Notes: a model not told the origin generated them from the sequence alone. DNA of 39,495 nt from Mycolicibacterium vaccae NBRC 14118 = CIP 105934 (GCF_001552715.1 NZ_BCRS01000035.1:1-39495); one strand, 5' to 3'; counted from the first letter of the stretch, positions 32,138 through 39,495 are shown. Numbers and translations: made by a program.

Positions 32138-33185
32138 CGCCCCGGTCCCGGTAGGACCGGGCCGGCTGGCCTACCTCACCGCCGGCCGCGTCGCGCCGCC
32201 TGGCCGCCATCCCGGCCAACGCCTCGAACACCACGCGGTGCGCCGCGTTGACGGTGAGTTCGGCGTGGTCGTAGGCGGGCGCCACCTCGACCACGTCCAC
32301 CCCGACGACGTCGTGGCGGTGGCACAGCTGCCGCACCATCCGCAACAGGTCGGCACTCGTGATGCCGCCCGGCTCGGGGGTCCCGGTGCCGGGGGCGTGC
32401 GCCGGGTCGAGCACGTCGATGTCGACCGAGACGTAGAGTTTCTCGGCTTTGGCCAGTGCCTCGCTCACCGCGTCGGCCATCACCGCCTGAAAGCCCCGCT
32501 CCCAGATCTCCTGCATCGTGTGCCAGGTCATCTGCTGCTCGAGCATCCACTCGAAGGTGTCCTTCGGGGGCCAGTAGCCGCGCAGGCCGACCTGGACGAA
32601 GTGTGATCCGGGGACCGCGCCGGACTCGATCAGCCGTCGCATCGGCGTGCCGTGACTGGCCAGATTGCCCTCGATCTCGTCGGCGGTGTCGGCGTGCGCG
32701 TCGAAGTGCACGATGCCGACGTTGCCGTAGCCGTGGACGTCGGCCACTGCCGTCGCCGCGGGCCAGGTGATCGAGTGATCGCCGCCGAGAATCACCGGCA
32801 CGATGCCCCGCTCGGCCACCGCGTGCACGCGGTCCCGGATGTTGCGGTGGGACACCTCGGTCTGACCGTGCGGGCAGTAGGCGTCGCCGAAGTCGACGAC
32901 CTCGAGCCAGTCGAAGATCTCCAGCCCCAGATCCATGTGATAGGTGCCGGGCTCGTAGGCGGTGGCCCGGATGGCGCGCGGCCCGAAGCGGGCCCCTGGT
33001 CGGTTGGTGGTTGCGATGTCGAACGGCGCCCCGACGATCGCCACGTCGGGTCGCCACGAATCGAGTTGGCCGACCTCGGTGAGGAACGGCCGCTGGCCGA
33101 AGGACGTCATCCCCGCGTGCGCCAGATCCAGCTGTTCGGCCATGCCCGGCGGGAGCTCGCGGTGAGGTCCGTGCTCGTGCCCCAT
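32121..33185 (-). CDS. Agmatinase/ureohydrolase family enzyme
   Basis: A 354-aa binuclear manganese hydrolase of the arginase fold. All metal ligands are visible: H137 (GGDHS), D162, H164 and D166 (FDAHAD), D255 and D257 (SVDIDVLD). Agmatinase (giving putrescine and urea) is the usual annotation, but guanidinobutyrase, guanidinopropionase and guanidine hydrolases share these motifs. ATG 33185 lies 7 nt after TACCGT, so a leaderless transcript is likely. It is 17 nt downstream of a thioesterase gene. The C-terminal tail after residue 325 is rich in Arg. Confidence 0.87.
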   Translation of the reverse strand: MGHEHGPHRELPPGMAEQLDLAHAGMTSFGQRPFLTEVGQLDSWRPDVAIVGAPFDIATTNRPGARFGPRAIRATAYEPGTYHMDLGLEIFDWLEVVDFGDAYCPHGQTEVSHRNIRDRVHAVAERGIVPVILGGDHSITWPAATAVADVHGYGNVGIVHFDAHADTADEIEGNLASHGTPMRRLIESGAVPGSHFVQVGLRGYWPPKDTFEWMLEQQMTWHTMQEIWERGFQAVMADAVSEALAKAEKLYVSVDIDVLDPAHAPGTGTPEPGGITSADLLRMVRQLCHRHDVVGVDVVEVAPAYDHAELTVNAAHRVVFEALAGMAARRRDAAGGEVGQPARSYRDRGVTSSE

Positions 33186-33192
33186 CCGGATG

Positions 33193-33198
33193 ACGGTA
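33193..33198 (-). promoter_or_regulatory. -10 element TACCGT of the agmatinase-family gene
   Basis: TACCGT (33198-33193) is followed by 7 nt and then ATG 33185. It sits in the 17-nt gap after the thioesterase gene. Confidence 0.45.
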
Positions 33199-33202
33199 CC
33201 GG

Positions 33203-33625
33203 TCAGCCGGGCCCCTGAGGGCTCAACGCCGAACGCAGTTTGTCGGGGACCGCCCGCTTGCCCCAGTCGCCGGTCGACACCACCACGTACACGTTGTGCC
33301 CGCGCACCGCGACGCGTTCGTCGCTGCCGCCGGTGCTTGCCAGCACCGTGAAACCGAGAGTGAAGCTCGTGGTGCCGATGCGGGTGCACTGCGCCGTGAC
33401 CCGCACCCGGTCGCGCCAGCGCACCGGTGAGGCGAAGTCGATTTCGGCGTGCACCACCTGGAAGTCGCAGCCGTCGGTGATCAGCTCCGGATACGACACC
33501 CCGAGCGACTCGAGCAGCCCGGTGCAGGCCTCGTCGAACCACGTCAGGTAATGGCCGTTGAACACCACCCCCTGCTGATCCACTTCGGCGTACCGAGGCG
33601 TCACCGCCAGCGAGAACTCCGTCAC
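33203..33625 (-). CDS. Acyl-CoA thioesterase, 4-hydroxybenzoyl-CoA thioesterase type
   Basis: A 140-aa single hotdog domain. The segment YAEVDQQGVVFNGHYLTWFDEA carries the predicted catalytic Asp and the NGHYLTWFDEA helix typical of YbgC/4HBT enzymes. These hydrolyse short-chain or aromatic acyl-CoA thioesters; the substrate here is unknown. GTG 33625 is chosen because TAGGGT stands 7 nt upstream; ATG 33658 is in frame but would sit only 17 nt from the divergent dehydratase start. Confidence 0.83.
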   Translation of the reverse strand: MTEFSLAVTPRYAEVDQQGVVFNGHYLTWFDEACTGLLESLGVSYPELITDGCDFQVVHAEIDFASPVRWRDRVRVTAQCTRIGTTSFTLGFTVLASTGGSDERVAVRGHNVYVVVSTGDWGKRAVPDKLRSALSPQGPG

Positions 33626-33632
33626 CGGCCCC

Positions 33633-33638
33633 ACCCTA
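33633..33638 (-). promoter_or_regulatory. -10 element TAGGGT of the thioesterase gene
   Basis: TAGGGT (33638-33633) is followed by 7 nt and then GTG 33625. Confidence 0.45.
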
Positions 33639-33675
33639 GACAGCGCCGCGTTCGGCATGGACCAGACTTGGATCC

Positions 33676-34629
33676 GTGAAACTGGTGACGATCGACGATG
33701 TCCGGGCGGCGGCCGACCGGATCCGGCCCCACGTGGTGCGCACCCCGCTGCTGGCCGCCCGTTGGGGCGATCCGGACCGCCCGCTGTGGATCAAGCCGGA
33801 GAGCCTGCAGCCCATTGGCGCGTTCAAGGTGCGCGGGGCGTTCAATGCCGTGGCCGCGGTCAAAGACGATGTCACCGACGTGGTGGCCTATTCGAGCGGC
33901 AATCACGCCCAGGCGGTGGCCTACGCCGCGGCGGCCTTCGGCTTGCGGGCGCACATCGTGATGCCGGAGGAGACCCCGGCGGTCAAGGTGCAGGCCACCC
34001 GCGACCTCGGCGCGCGGGTGGTGCTGTGCGCGGCGGGCCGGCGCGAGGCGGTCGCCGAGCAGGTGCTGCGCGACACCGGCGGGGCGATGATCCCGCCGTT
34101 CGACCATCCCGACGTGATCGCCGGTCAGGGCACCATCGGGCTGGAGATCGCCGAGGACCTGCCCTCGGTGCGGACCGTGCTGGTTCCGGTCAGCGGCGGG
34201 GGACTGGCCTCGGGCATCGGCACCGCGATCTCCGCGCTGTGCCCCGACGCCGCAGTCTTCGGTGTCGAGCCGGAGCTCGCCGCCGACACCGCCGAGGCGT
34301 TGCGCGTCGGCCACCGGGTCGACTGGTCGATCGAGGACCGCAACCGCACCATCGCCGACGGTCTACGGTCGCAGCCCTCGGCACTGACCTTCGCCCACCT
34401 GCAGCGGGTCCTCGACAGCGTGCTCACCGTCTCGGAGGACGAGATCCGTGCCGCGGTGCGCGAACTCCTGTATCGCGCGCATCTGGTCGCCGAACCGAGC
34501 GGTGCCGTGGCGCTGGCGGCCTACCGGCAGGCCAGCACGCCGCCCGGCCCCACCGTGGTGATCCTGTCGGGCGGCAACGTGGAACCCGGGATGCTGGCGC
34601 AGATCCTGGCCGAGCGCACGCCGGGGTAG
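33676..34629 (+). CDS. PLP-dependent threonine/serine dehydratase family protein
   Basis: A 317-aa fold-type II PLP enzyme. K51 (GAFKVRGA) is the predicted Schiff-base lysine, SSGNHAQ (73-79) binds the substrate carboxylate, and SGGGLASG (173-180) binds the PLP phosphate. It lacks the C-terminal ACT regulatory domain of biosynthetic IlvA, so a catabolic role is likely (threonine or serine deamination, or serine racemase-like). GTG 33676 lies 7 nt after CAGACT. It is divergent from the thioesterase gene, 50 nt away. Confidence 0.88.
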   Translation: MKLVTIDDVRAAADRIRPHVVRTPLLAARWGDPDRPLWIKPESLQPIGAFKVRGAFNAVAAVKDDVTDVVAYSSGNHAQAVAYAAAAFGLRAHIVMPEETPAVKVQATRDLGARVVLCAAGRREAVAEQVLRDTGGAMIPPFDHPDVIAGQGTIGLEIAEDLPSVRTVLVPVSGGGLASGIGTAISALCPDAAVFGVEPELAADTAEALRVGHRVDWSIEDRNRTIADGLRSQPSALTFAHLQRVLDSVLTVSEDEIRAAVRELLYRAHLVAEPSGAVALAAYRQASTPPGPTVVILSGGNVEPGMLAQILAERTPG

Positions 34630-34633
34630 CGCA

Positions 34634-34639
34634 TACCCT
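34634..34639 (+). promoter_or_regulatory. -10 element TACCCT of the Pr6Pr gene
   Basis: TACCCT is followed by 7 nt and then GTG 34647, even though the dehydratase stop is only 17 nt upstream of that start. Confidence 0.45.
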
Positions 34640-34646
34640 GGCGGGC

Positions 34647-35270
34647 GTGAACGTTCCGGTCGCACCGTCGGCGCCGTCTGCGCTGCGCACCGGTCTGCGG
34701 CTGGCGATCATCGGATGCGTGCTGGCCGCACTGCTGCTGGTCGAACTGACCTCCAGCCGGGGCGTGGGCTGGCGCCTGATCACCTTCACCTACCAGGCCA
34801 ACCTGTTGGCCGCCGGGTACTACCTGTGGACCCTGGCGTCGCCGCGCGCCGACGCCAGGATCGGGCTGCGGGGCGCGGTGGTGCTTTACGTGGTGATGGC
34901 GGGCGTGATCTGGAACCTGTTCCTGACCGGGCACAGCATGGGATACACCCCGGCCAACATCCTGTTGCACGTCGTGGTGCCCGCACTCGCGTTGTGCGAC
35001 TGGCTGGCGGTCGGGCGCGGCGTGGTCCCGGCTCCACCGGTGCCGTGGTGGCAGCCGGTGGCCTGGCTGATCTACCCGGCGGCGTATCTGGCGCTGGCGC
35101 TGCTGGTGCTCAATCACGCCGGCCGCCGGGCGCCCTACTACTTCCTCGACCCCGACATCGTCGGCGCCACCGGGGTGGCGATGAACGTCGCCGCCCTGTC
35201 GGCATGTGTGTTGGCGCTCGGGTACATGCTGCTGGCGCTGCGCCGCGGTGCGTCGACCGTGCGTGCATGA
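34647..35270 (+). CDS. Pr6Pr family integral membrane protein
   Basis: A 207-aa membrane protein with about six TM helices (near 15-34, 45-65, 74-93, 100-121, 137-158, 172-195). The FTYQANLLAAGYY segment, the FLTGHS segment and the conserved-looking LLHVVVPALALCDWL support the Pr6Pr/FAR-17A-like family. Function unknown. The GTG start follows TACCCT by 7 nt. The gene begins 17 nt after the dehydratase gene. Confidence 0.8.
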   Translation: MNVPVAPSAPSALRTGLRLAIIGCVLAALLLVELTSSRGVGWRLITFTYQANLLAAGYYLWTLASPRADARIGLRGAVVLYVVMAGVIWNLFLTGHSMGYTPANILLHVVVPALALCDWLAVGRGVVPAPPVPWWQPVAWLIYPAAYLALALLVLNHAGRRAPYYFLDPDIVGATGVAMNVAALSACVLALGYMLLALRRGASTVRA

Positions 35271-35350
35271 AACGCGACGGCGCAGCGAACCGATAACCCG
35301 GGAAAGGGCAGGTGGCGGCTGTGCCGGCGCTGCTCTCCGGCAAGAGCAAC

Positions 35351-35356
35351 TAGGAT
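35351..35356 (+). promoter_or_regulatory. -10 element TAGGAT of ldtA
   Basis: TAGGAT is followed by 6 nt and then GTG 35363. Confidence 0.5.
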
Positions 35357-35362
35357 GGCGAC

Positions 35363-36133
35363 GTGCTGAGACCTCGTCTGCAGCAAATGCTGACCACACT
35401 CGGATGCGCGTCGCTGCTCGCAGCATTCGCGCTGATCGGCCCGGTACCGACGGGGGGCGCCGGGTCCGCGCCCGGGGCCCAGGTGGCCGACGTGTCACCG
35501 GCCCCCGGCCAGACCGTCGGCGTCGCTCATCCCGTCACCGTCACGTTCACCGGCGACGTGCCGAACCGGACCGCTGCCGAGCGGTCGGTCGCCGTCGTCC
35601 CCGCCGGCGCCCCCGCGCCGACGAGCGGATCCTTCACCTGGCTCGACGACCGTGTCCTGCAGTGGACACCGGCCGAGTTCTTTCCCGCCCACACCCCGAT
35701 CGACGTCTCGGTCGGTGGTTTCTCCACCGGCTTCCAGACCGGGTCATCGGTCGTCAGCGTGGCCGACATCGGCGATCACACGTTCACCGTGAGCATCGAC
35801 GGCGAGGTCGCCCGGCAGATGCCGGCGTCGATGGGCAAGCCGAAGTTCCCGACGCCGACCGGCCAGTTCACCGCGCTGGGCAAGGAACGCAACGTCACGT
35901 TCGATTCCCGCACCATCGGCATCCCGCTCGACGATCCCGAGGGTTACCTGATCAAGGGCGAGTACGGCGTGCGGGTGACGTGGGGCGGGGTGTACGTGCA
36001 CTCCGCACCGTGGTCGGTGGGTTCGCAGGGATACTCGAACGTCAGCCACGGCTGCATCAACCTCAGCCCGGACAACGCGGCCTGGTACTTCGACACGGTG
36101 AGCGTGGGCGACCCGATCATCGTGCAGGCTTGA
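35363..36133 (+). CDS. ldtA: L,D-transpeptidase, LdtMt1 type
   Basis: A 256-aa secreted enzyme that forms 3-3 cross-links in peptidoglycan. After a signal/anchor segment (about 10-30) comes an Ig-like domain (VADVSPAPGQTVGVAHPVTV), then a YkuD catalytic domain with H213 (YVHSAPW), H229 and nucleophile C231 (SHGCINLS). Whole segments (TIGIPL, SPDNAAWYFD) match M. tuberculosis LdtMt1 (Rv0116c). LdtMt1 belongs to the targets of carbapenems. The start lies 6 nt after TAGGAT. It is convergent with an LpqH-like lipoprotein gene, only 12 nt apart. Confidence 0.93.
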   Translation: MLRPRLQQMLTTLGCASLLAAFALIGPVPTGGAGSAPGAQVADVSPAPGQTVGVAHPVTVTFTGDVPNRTAAERSVAVVPAGAPAPTSGSFTWLDDRVLQWTPAEFFPAHTPIDVSVGGFSTGFQTGSSVVSVADIGDHTFTVSIDGEVARQMPASMGKPKFPTPTGQFTALGKERNVTFDSRTIGIPLDDPEGYLIKGEYGVRVTWGGVYVHSAPWSVGSQGYSNVSHGCINLSPDNAAWYFDTVSVGDPIIVQA

Positions 36134-36145
36134 GCCGCGGGCGGA

Positions 36146-36571
36146 TCAGCAGTTCGTCTCGATCCGGAAATCCGCGGTGACGGCGTCGCCGGGCTTCTCA
36201 CCGAACGAGCCGTCGGCTTTGCCGGTGATGGTGTAGTGGCCGTTGTCGCCGGTCACTTCGGCCTCGCCGATGTTGTCGTCCCAGAACGAACCGGTGAAGC
36301 CGCCGACGTCCCGGAAGTCGACCGACTGCGCGGTGACGGGTCCGTCGGTCGAGAGCACCGCGGTGAAGCCGTTTCCCTTGCCGGGTGTCTCGATGTACCA
36401 GGACCAGCCGGTCTGGCGGCACCGGACGGCGTGCGTGCCGCCGGTGTCGTTGCCGTCGATCGTGACCGTCGCGGTGGTGCCGCCGAGCGCGGGCTCGGGG
36501 GTGGAGCAGCCGGCCACGCCGAATACCGCGACGCCGCCGACGACGGCGGCCATGAAGTGTCGAGTCACCAT
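36146..36571 (-). CDS. LpqH-family (19-kDa antigen-like) lipoprotein
   Basis: A 141-aa lipoprotein. A short signal ends in the lipobox VAGC with C22 as the lipidated residue. The mature part follows the 19-kDa antigen pattern: TVTIDGND, a Cys pair (C51 and the C-terminal C141, probably a disulfide), TDGPVTAQSVDF and HYTITGKADG. Such proteins are surface antigens and TLR2 ligands in M. tuberculosis; their role in the bacterium is unclear. ATG 36571 is chosen because it gives a proper lipoprotein signal; TAGAGT lies 8 nt upstream. Confidence 0.85.
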   Translation of the reverse strand: MVTRHFMAAVVGGVAVFGVAGCSTPEPALGGTTATVTIDGNDTGGTHAVRCRQTGWSWYIETPGKGNGFTAVLSTDGPVTAQSVDFRDVGGFTGSFWDDNIGEAEVTGDNGHYTITGKADGSFGEKPGDAVTADFRIETNC

Positions 36572-36582
36572 GGCGCCCGACT

Positions 36583-36711
36583 CTATTCGCTCGTGTGCCC
36601 CCGCCCGCCCGGAATGCCGGTGTATTCGGGATTGGGCGGCACCGACTGCACGATCCCGATGCGGTTGGTGGCGCCGATGAACGCCGCGATGGAGGCGAAC
36701 TCTTGCGCGTG
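36583..36711 (-). pseudogene. C-terminal gene relic directly after the XRE regulator stop
   Basis: Reading on in the same frame past the TGA of the regulator gene gives 42 codons before TAG, starting HAQEFASIAAFIGATNRIG and continuing IVQSVPPNPEYTGIPGG. About 88% of third positions are G or C, as in real genes here. There is no start codon with an SD. It looks like the tail of a helical protein (AhpD/CMD-like tails end with N-R-I and PP, a weak resemblance), cut off from its 5' part. Confidence 0.45.
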
Positions 36712-37488
36712 TCACCGCAACGCGGCGGCGGTGGCGTCGTCGGCGGGAAGGAACGCCTCGATGCTCAGCTCCGCCGCGGTCAGGTCCAGCGCGGTGCCGA
36801 AGGTGGTGACCATGCTCAGGAATCGCAGCACACCGCCGTCGGCGGTCGCCAACTCCAGCGGCACCGCGACGCCACCGAGATCAGGGGAGTCGTCGAAACC
36901 TCCGGGGTAGCACTCGATCTCGGCCAGCAGTCGGCCGAGATCGGCGTGGCCGGTGCTGCCGGCCTCTCGCCGTAGCCGCTCGAGCAGGTGGGTTCGCCAC
37001 TGAGCGAGGTTGCGGATCCGCGGCGCCAGCCCGTCGGGGTGCAGCGCGATGCGCAGCGCATTGGGCCGCTCCAGCAGGTGCGGGGCCACGCCGTCGAGCA
37101 GCACCCCGGCCCCGGAGTTGGTCTGCAGGATCGACCATCCGCGGTCGACCACTACGCACGGGTACGGGTCGTAGGCCGCCAGCACCTTGTGCACACCGTC
37201 GCGCACCGCGGCCATCTCCGGAGCGTCCAGCGGCCGTTCGGCGTACACCGGCGCCAGTCCCGCGGCGACGAACAGCCGGTTCTGTTCCCGTTGCGGCACA
37301 CCGAGAGCCGCGGCGAGCCGCAGCACCATCGCCTTGCTCGGGCTGGATCGTCCCGTCTCGATGAAGCTGACGTGGCGGGCGGACACCTCGGCGGCCAGGG
37401 CGAGGTCGAGTTGGCTGAGCCTGCGCCGGCGTCGCCAGTCGCGCAGCAGCGCTCCGATCGTGGCCGGTGGCTGATCGACGGTGGTCAC
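36712..37488 (-). CDS. XRE-family regulator with MmyB-like ligand domain
   Basis: A 258-aa regulator. The N-terminal helix-turn-helix (about 11-65; LSQLDLALAAEVSARHVSFIETGRSSPSKAMVLRLA) is of the XRE type. The C-terminal domain (about 85-255) is the PAS-like MmyB ligand-binding domain found in actinobacterial regulators, with the typical YDPYPCVVVDRGWSILQTN segment. GTG 37488 is 6 nt after CAGACT. It is divergent from a small membrane-protein gene, with a palindrome between them. It may sense a small hydrophobic molecule (inference from the family). Confidence 0.88.
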   Translation of the reverse strand: MTTVDQPPATIGALLRDWRRRRRLSQLDLALAAEVSARHVSFIETGRSSPSKAMVLRLAAALGVPQREQNRLFVAAGLAPVYAERPLDAPEMAAVRDGVHKVLAAYDPYPCVVVDRGWSILQTNSGAGVLLDGVAPHLLERPNALRIALHPDGLAPRIRNLAQWRTHLLERLRREAGSTGHADLGRLLAEIECYPGGFDDSPDLGGVAVPLELATADGGVLRFLSMVTTFGTALDLTAAELSIEAFLPADDATAAALR

Positions 37489-37522
37489 GCTCCCAGTCTG
37501 GCCCGCGCACCGGCGCCGAGCC

Positions 37523-37539
37523 ATTACCTCGCAGGTAAT
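37523..37539. promoter_or_regulatory. Palindrome between XRE regulator and membrane-protein gene
   Basis: ATTACCT and AGGTAAT are perfect 7-bp arms around CGC. The half-site TTACCTCG recurs 24 bp on, at 37548-37555. Probably the regulator's binding site. Confidence 0.6.
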
Positions 37540-37596
37540 TGCGGTCGTTACCTCGTCGGCGCACGGTGGGGACAGGCGGACGAGGAAGGTGACGAC

Positions 37597-37905
37597 ATGT
37601 CGAGACCCCAACCGGATCCCGGTGTCCCGGTCCCGCGATGGTTGCGCTGCGTGCTGATCTGTGACCGGGCCGGGTCGTCCTGGTACATCGGTACCGGTTT
37701 CTTTTTCGCACCGGTGCTGGCGCTGGTGTCCCCATGGCCGGCGTTGACCACGGCGCTGTGGGTGTTCATCGCCCTGGCCGGGCTGTGGCTCGGCCTGCTC
37801 GGGATCGCGATGGCCACCGGGCTCGCGCTCGTGCTGCGCTCGGACACCGAGATTCCGGAGGACTACTGGCGCTCATTGCTGGACTACCCGAGCCTCACGA
37901 GGTGA
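37597..37905 (+). CDS. Small membrane protein, regulated by the divergent XRE gene
   Basis: A 102-aa protein with two TM helices (about 33-50 and 53-80) and a polar N-terminus with two Cys (RCVLIC). GAGGAAGG lies 7 nt before ATG 37597, so it has a leader. The divergent layout and the palindrome suggest it is the main target of the XRE/MmyB-like regulator. No family recognised. Confidence 0.7.
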   Translation: MSRPQPDPGVPVPRWLRCVLICDRAGSSWYIGTGFFFAPVLALVSPWPALTTALWVFIALAGLWLGLLGIAMATGLALVLRSDTEIPEDYWRSLLDYPSLTR

Positions 37906-37963
37906 GCAACTGCTGCCGCAGCGTGCCGGCCGACCAGGTGGCGGTGCCACGTCCGGTCGCGGT

Positions 37964-39220
37964 CTAGTGCGCCACCGGGCAGCCCGACCCACCCGAGTAG
38001 TCGACCGGCCAGTGCTTGATGCCGTTGAGCCAACCGGACCGGAGCCGGTCCGGAGTCCCCGCCGAGGCGAGGTCGGGCAGGTGGTCGGCGATCGCGTTGA
38101 ACATCAGCTCGATCGTCATCCGGGCCAGGTTGGCGCCGATGCAGTAGTGCGCACCGGTGCCGCCGAAACCGACGTGCGGATTGGGATCACGCAGGATGTC
38201 GAACGTGAACGGGTTTTCGAACACGTCCTCGTCGAAGTTGGCCGACCGGTACGACATGACGACGCGCTGGCCCTTCTTGATGGGCACACCGGAGAGTTCG
38301 TAGTCCTGCAGCGCGGTGCGCTGGAACGACGTGACAGGGGTGGCCCACCGCACGATCTCGTCGACCGCGGTGAGCGGACGGTCGCGTTTGAACAACTGCC
38401 ACTGGTCGGGGTGCTCGGTGAACGCGATCATCCCGTGGGTGATCGAGTTCCTGGTGGTCTCGTTGCCCGCAACGGCGAGAAGCACCATGAAGAACCCGAA
38501 TTCGTCGTCGGAGAGCTTGTGCCCGTCGACGTCGGCCTCGATCAGTTTGGTGACGATGTCCTCGCCCGGCTGCTCGGCACGCAGCGCCGCCAACTGCATC
38601 GCATACATGATGAGTTCGGTTGCGGCATTGCGATTGTCGTGGTGGGCGAACTCCGGATCGTCATCGCTGACCATCTGGTTGGACCAGTCGAAGAGCTTCC
38701 TGCGGTCCTCGATCGGCACCCCCAGCAGCCCGGCGATGGCCTGTAGCGGCAGCTCGCAGGAGACCTGTTCGACGAAGTCGCCGGCGCCGGCCGCGGCCGC
38801 GCTCTTGGCGATGTTCTGTGCGCGTTCGTTGAGGTCGTCGCGCAGTCGCTCGACCGCGCGGGGGGTGAATCCACGGGAGATGATCTTGCGCAGGTGGGTG
38901 TGGCGTGGCGCGTCCATGTTGAGCAGCACGAGGCTCCCGGTCTCGATCTGCTCGCCGGTGGACCCCTCCGGGTAACGCGGCAGCGCGGTCTTGACCTGGC
39001 TGGAGAACACGTCGCTGCGCTTGGAGATCTCTTTGACGTCGTGGTGTCTGGTGACGACCCAGAAGCCGCCGTCGCCGAATCCTCCGACGCCGTCGGGCTG
39101 TTCGTTCCACCAGATCGGGGCGCATCTGCGCAACTCGGCGAGTTCTGCCACCGGCAGACGTTCGCAGTTGAGGTCCGGGTCGGTGAAGTCGAATCCGGTG
39201 GGGAGCGTGGGAGTCGCCAT
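37964..39220 (-). CDS. CYP125-type cytochrome P450 (steroid C26/27 monooxygenase-like)
   Basis: A 418-aa P450 very like CYP125A1: whole segments agree (PTGFDFTDP, RKIISRGFTPRAV, DFVEQVSCELPLQAIAGLLGVP, SGWLNGIKHWPVDY, CPVAH). Heme ligand C360 (GFGGTGAHYCIG), I-helix AGNETT (251-256) and ExxR 288-291 are present. CYP125 oxidises the cholesterol side chain terminus. Here it is not surrounded by other sterol genes and no exact KstR box is seen upstream, so it may be a second paralogue with another sterol or alkyl substrate. AGGAG lies before ATG 39220. Confidence 0.92.
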   Translation of the reverse strand: MATPTLPTGFDFTDPDLNCERLPVAELAELRRCAPIWWNEQPDGVGGFGDGGFWVVTRHHDVKEISKRSDVFSSQVKTALPRYPEGSTGEQIETGSLVLLNMDAPRHTHLRKIISRGFTPRAVERLRDDLNERAQNIAKSAAAAGAGDFVEQVSCELPLQAIAGLLGVPIEDRRKLFDWSNQMVSDDDPEFAHHDNRNAATELIMYAMQLAALRAEQPGEDIVTKLIEADVDGHKLSDDEFGFFMVLLAVAGNETTRNSITHGMIAFTEHPDQWQLFKRDRPLTAVDEIVRWATPVTSFQRTALQDYELSGVPIKKGQRVVMSYRSANFDEDVFENPFTFDILRDPNPHVGFGGTGAHYCIGANLARMTIELMFNAIADHLPDLASAGTPDRLRSGWLNGIKHWPVDYSGGSGCPVAH

Positions 39221-39377
39221 ACGTTGGCTCCTAGACGTCGATGGCCGTATGCCATTGCTACACCACGGCAGCGTCCCGGCGAGCGCAGATGGGCGAAGAA
39301 ATGCGGCGGTGGCTGTAACGAATCCGCTGCGAAGGCGGATGGATCCTGTGACCATGAAGAAACCGGGAGGGTGCCAC

Positions 39378-39495
39378 GTGAAGTTCGGTTTCCGCGCAAG
39401 GACCGCGTCCATCATCGGGGCGGCAGCGTTCGCCGCTCTGCTCGCCGGCGCGCCGTCGGCCGCCGCCGACCCGGCTGCGCCGCAACCGGTGCCCG
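39378..39495 (+). CDS. Secreted protein, 3'-truncated by window edge
   Basis: Only the first 39 codons are in the window. They encode a typical signal peptide: KFGFRAR, a hydrophobic stretch (ASIIGAAAFAALLAGAP) and a cleavage site SAAA-DPAAPQP. GTG 39378 is chosen because GGGAGGG lies 6 nt upstream; in-frame ATG 39354 is possible. The mature protein is not visible, so no function can be given. It is divergent from the CYP125 gene. Confidence 0.7.
   Translation, partial: MKFGFRARTASIIGAAAFAALLAGAPSAAADPAAPQPVP

Noticed and set aside
39241..39255. Small palindrome ATGGC-N5-GCCAT upstream of the CYP125 gene
   Set aside because: Arms of only 5 bp with no promoter element around them; too weak to call an operator.

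Overview
The window is high-GC actinobacterial DNA that I place in Mycobacterium sensu lato, most likely a fast-growing Mycolicibacterium. The placement rests on proteins read by eye: an antigen 85C mycolyltransferase (fbpC), a PcaA-like mycolic acid methyltransferase, an LdtMt1-type L,D-transpeptidase (ldtA), a 19-kDa-antigen-type lipoprotein, a CYP125-type P450, a bacterioferritin (bfr) next to an Rv1877-like efflux pump, and a cyclase/MscS pair resembling Rv2435c/Rv2434c. No rRNA, tRNA, CRISPR array, insertion sequence or phage gene was seen. No stretch over about 300 bp lacks a gene. The window opens inside a dehydrogenase gene and closes inside a secreted-protein gene.

Layout. 1-5.4 kb: 3' end of an SDR gene, a strong hairpin terminator, fbpC, then a receptor-type nucleotide cyclase translationally coupled to an MscS channel carrying a cyclic-nucleotide-binding-like domain. 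5.4-10.9 kb: a DUF1810 gene, then a tight minus-strand operon of TetR, YhgE-like membrane protein, TPR protein, deaminase and GH13 amylase. 11.0-14.2 kb: a cupin gene, a divergent FAD monooxygenase/TetR pair with twin operators, and a hotdog thioesterase under a KstR-type box. 14.2-17.7 kb: a FUSC transporter divergent from an EthD/enoyl-CoA hydratase operon. 17.7-21.4 kb: iron genes (bfd, a duplicated-domain protein, an IdeR-like box, bfr) and a DHA2 efflux pump. 21.4-27.9 kb: a CMD-family gene, an ArsR/AHSA1 operon behind a 30-bp palindrome, an amidohydrolase/NTF2/amidohydrolase operon and a Tat-lipoprotein dienelactone hydrolase. 27.9-33.6 kb: secreted and membrane-anchored small proteins, a P450, two small hypothetical genes, the mycolate methyltransferase, an agmatinase-family enzyme and a thioesterase. 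33.7-39.5 kb: PLP dehydratase, Pr6Pr membrane protein, ldtA, LpqH-like lipoprotein, a gene relic, an XRE/MmyB-like regulator divergent from a small membrane protein, CYP125 and the start of a secreted protein.

Recurring themes. At least twelve genes start 6-7 nt after a TANNNT -10 element, the signature of leaderless mRNAs. Several regulator genes sit beside clear palindromes (TetR x2, ArsR, XRE). Many neighbours overlap by 4-17 nt, on the same strand or convergently. The most unusual system is the cyclase/MscS pair, because both the cyclase domain and the channel's nucleotide-binding-like domain lack hallmark residues. All functions are from motif reading; no homology search was run.
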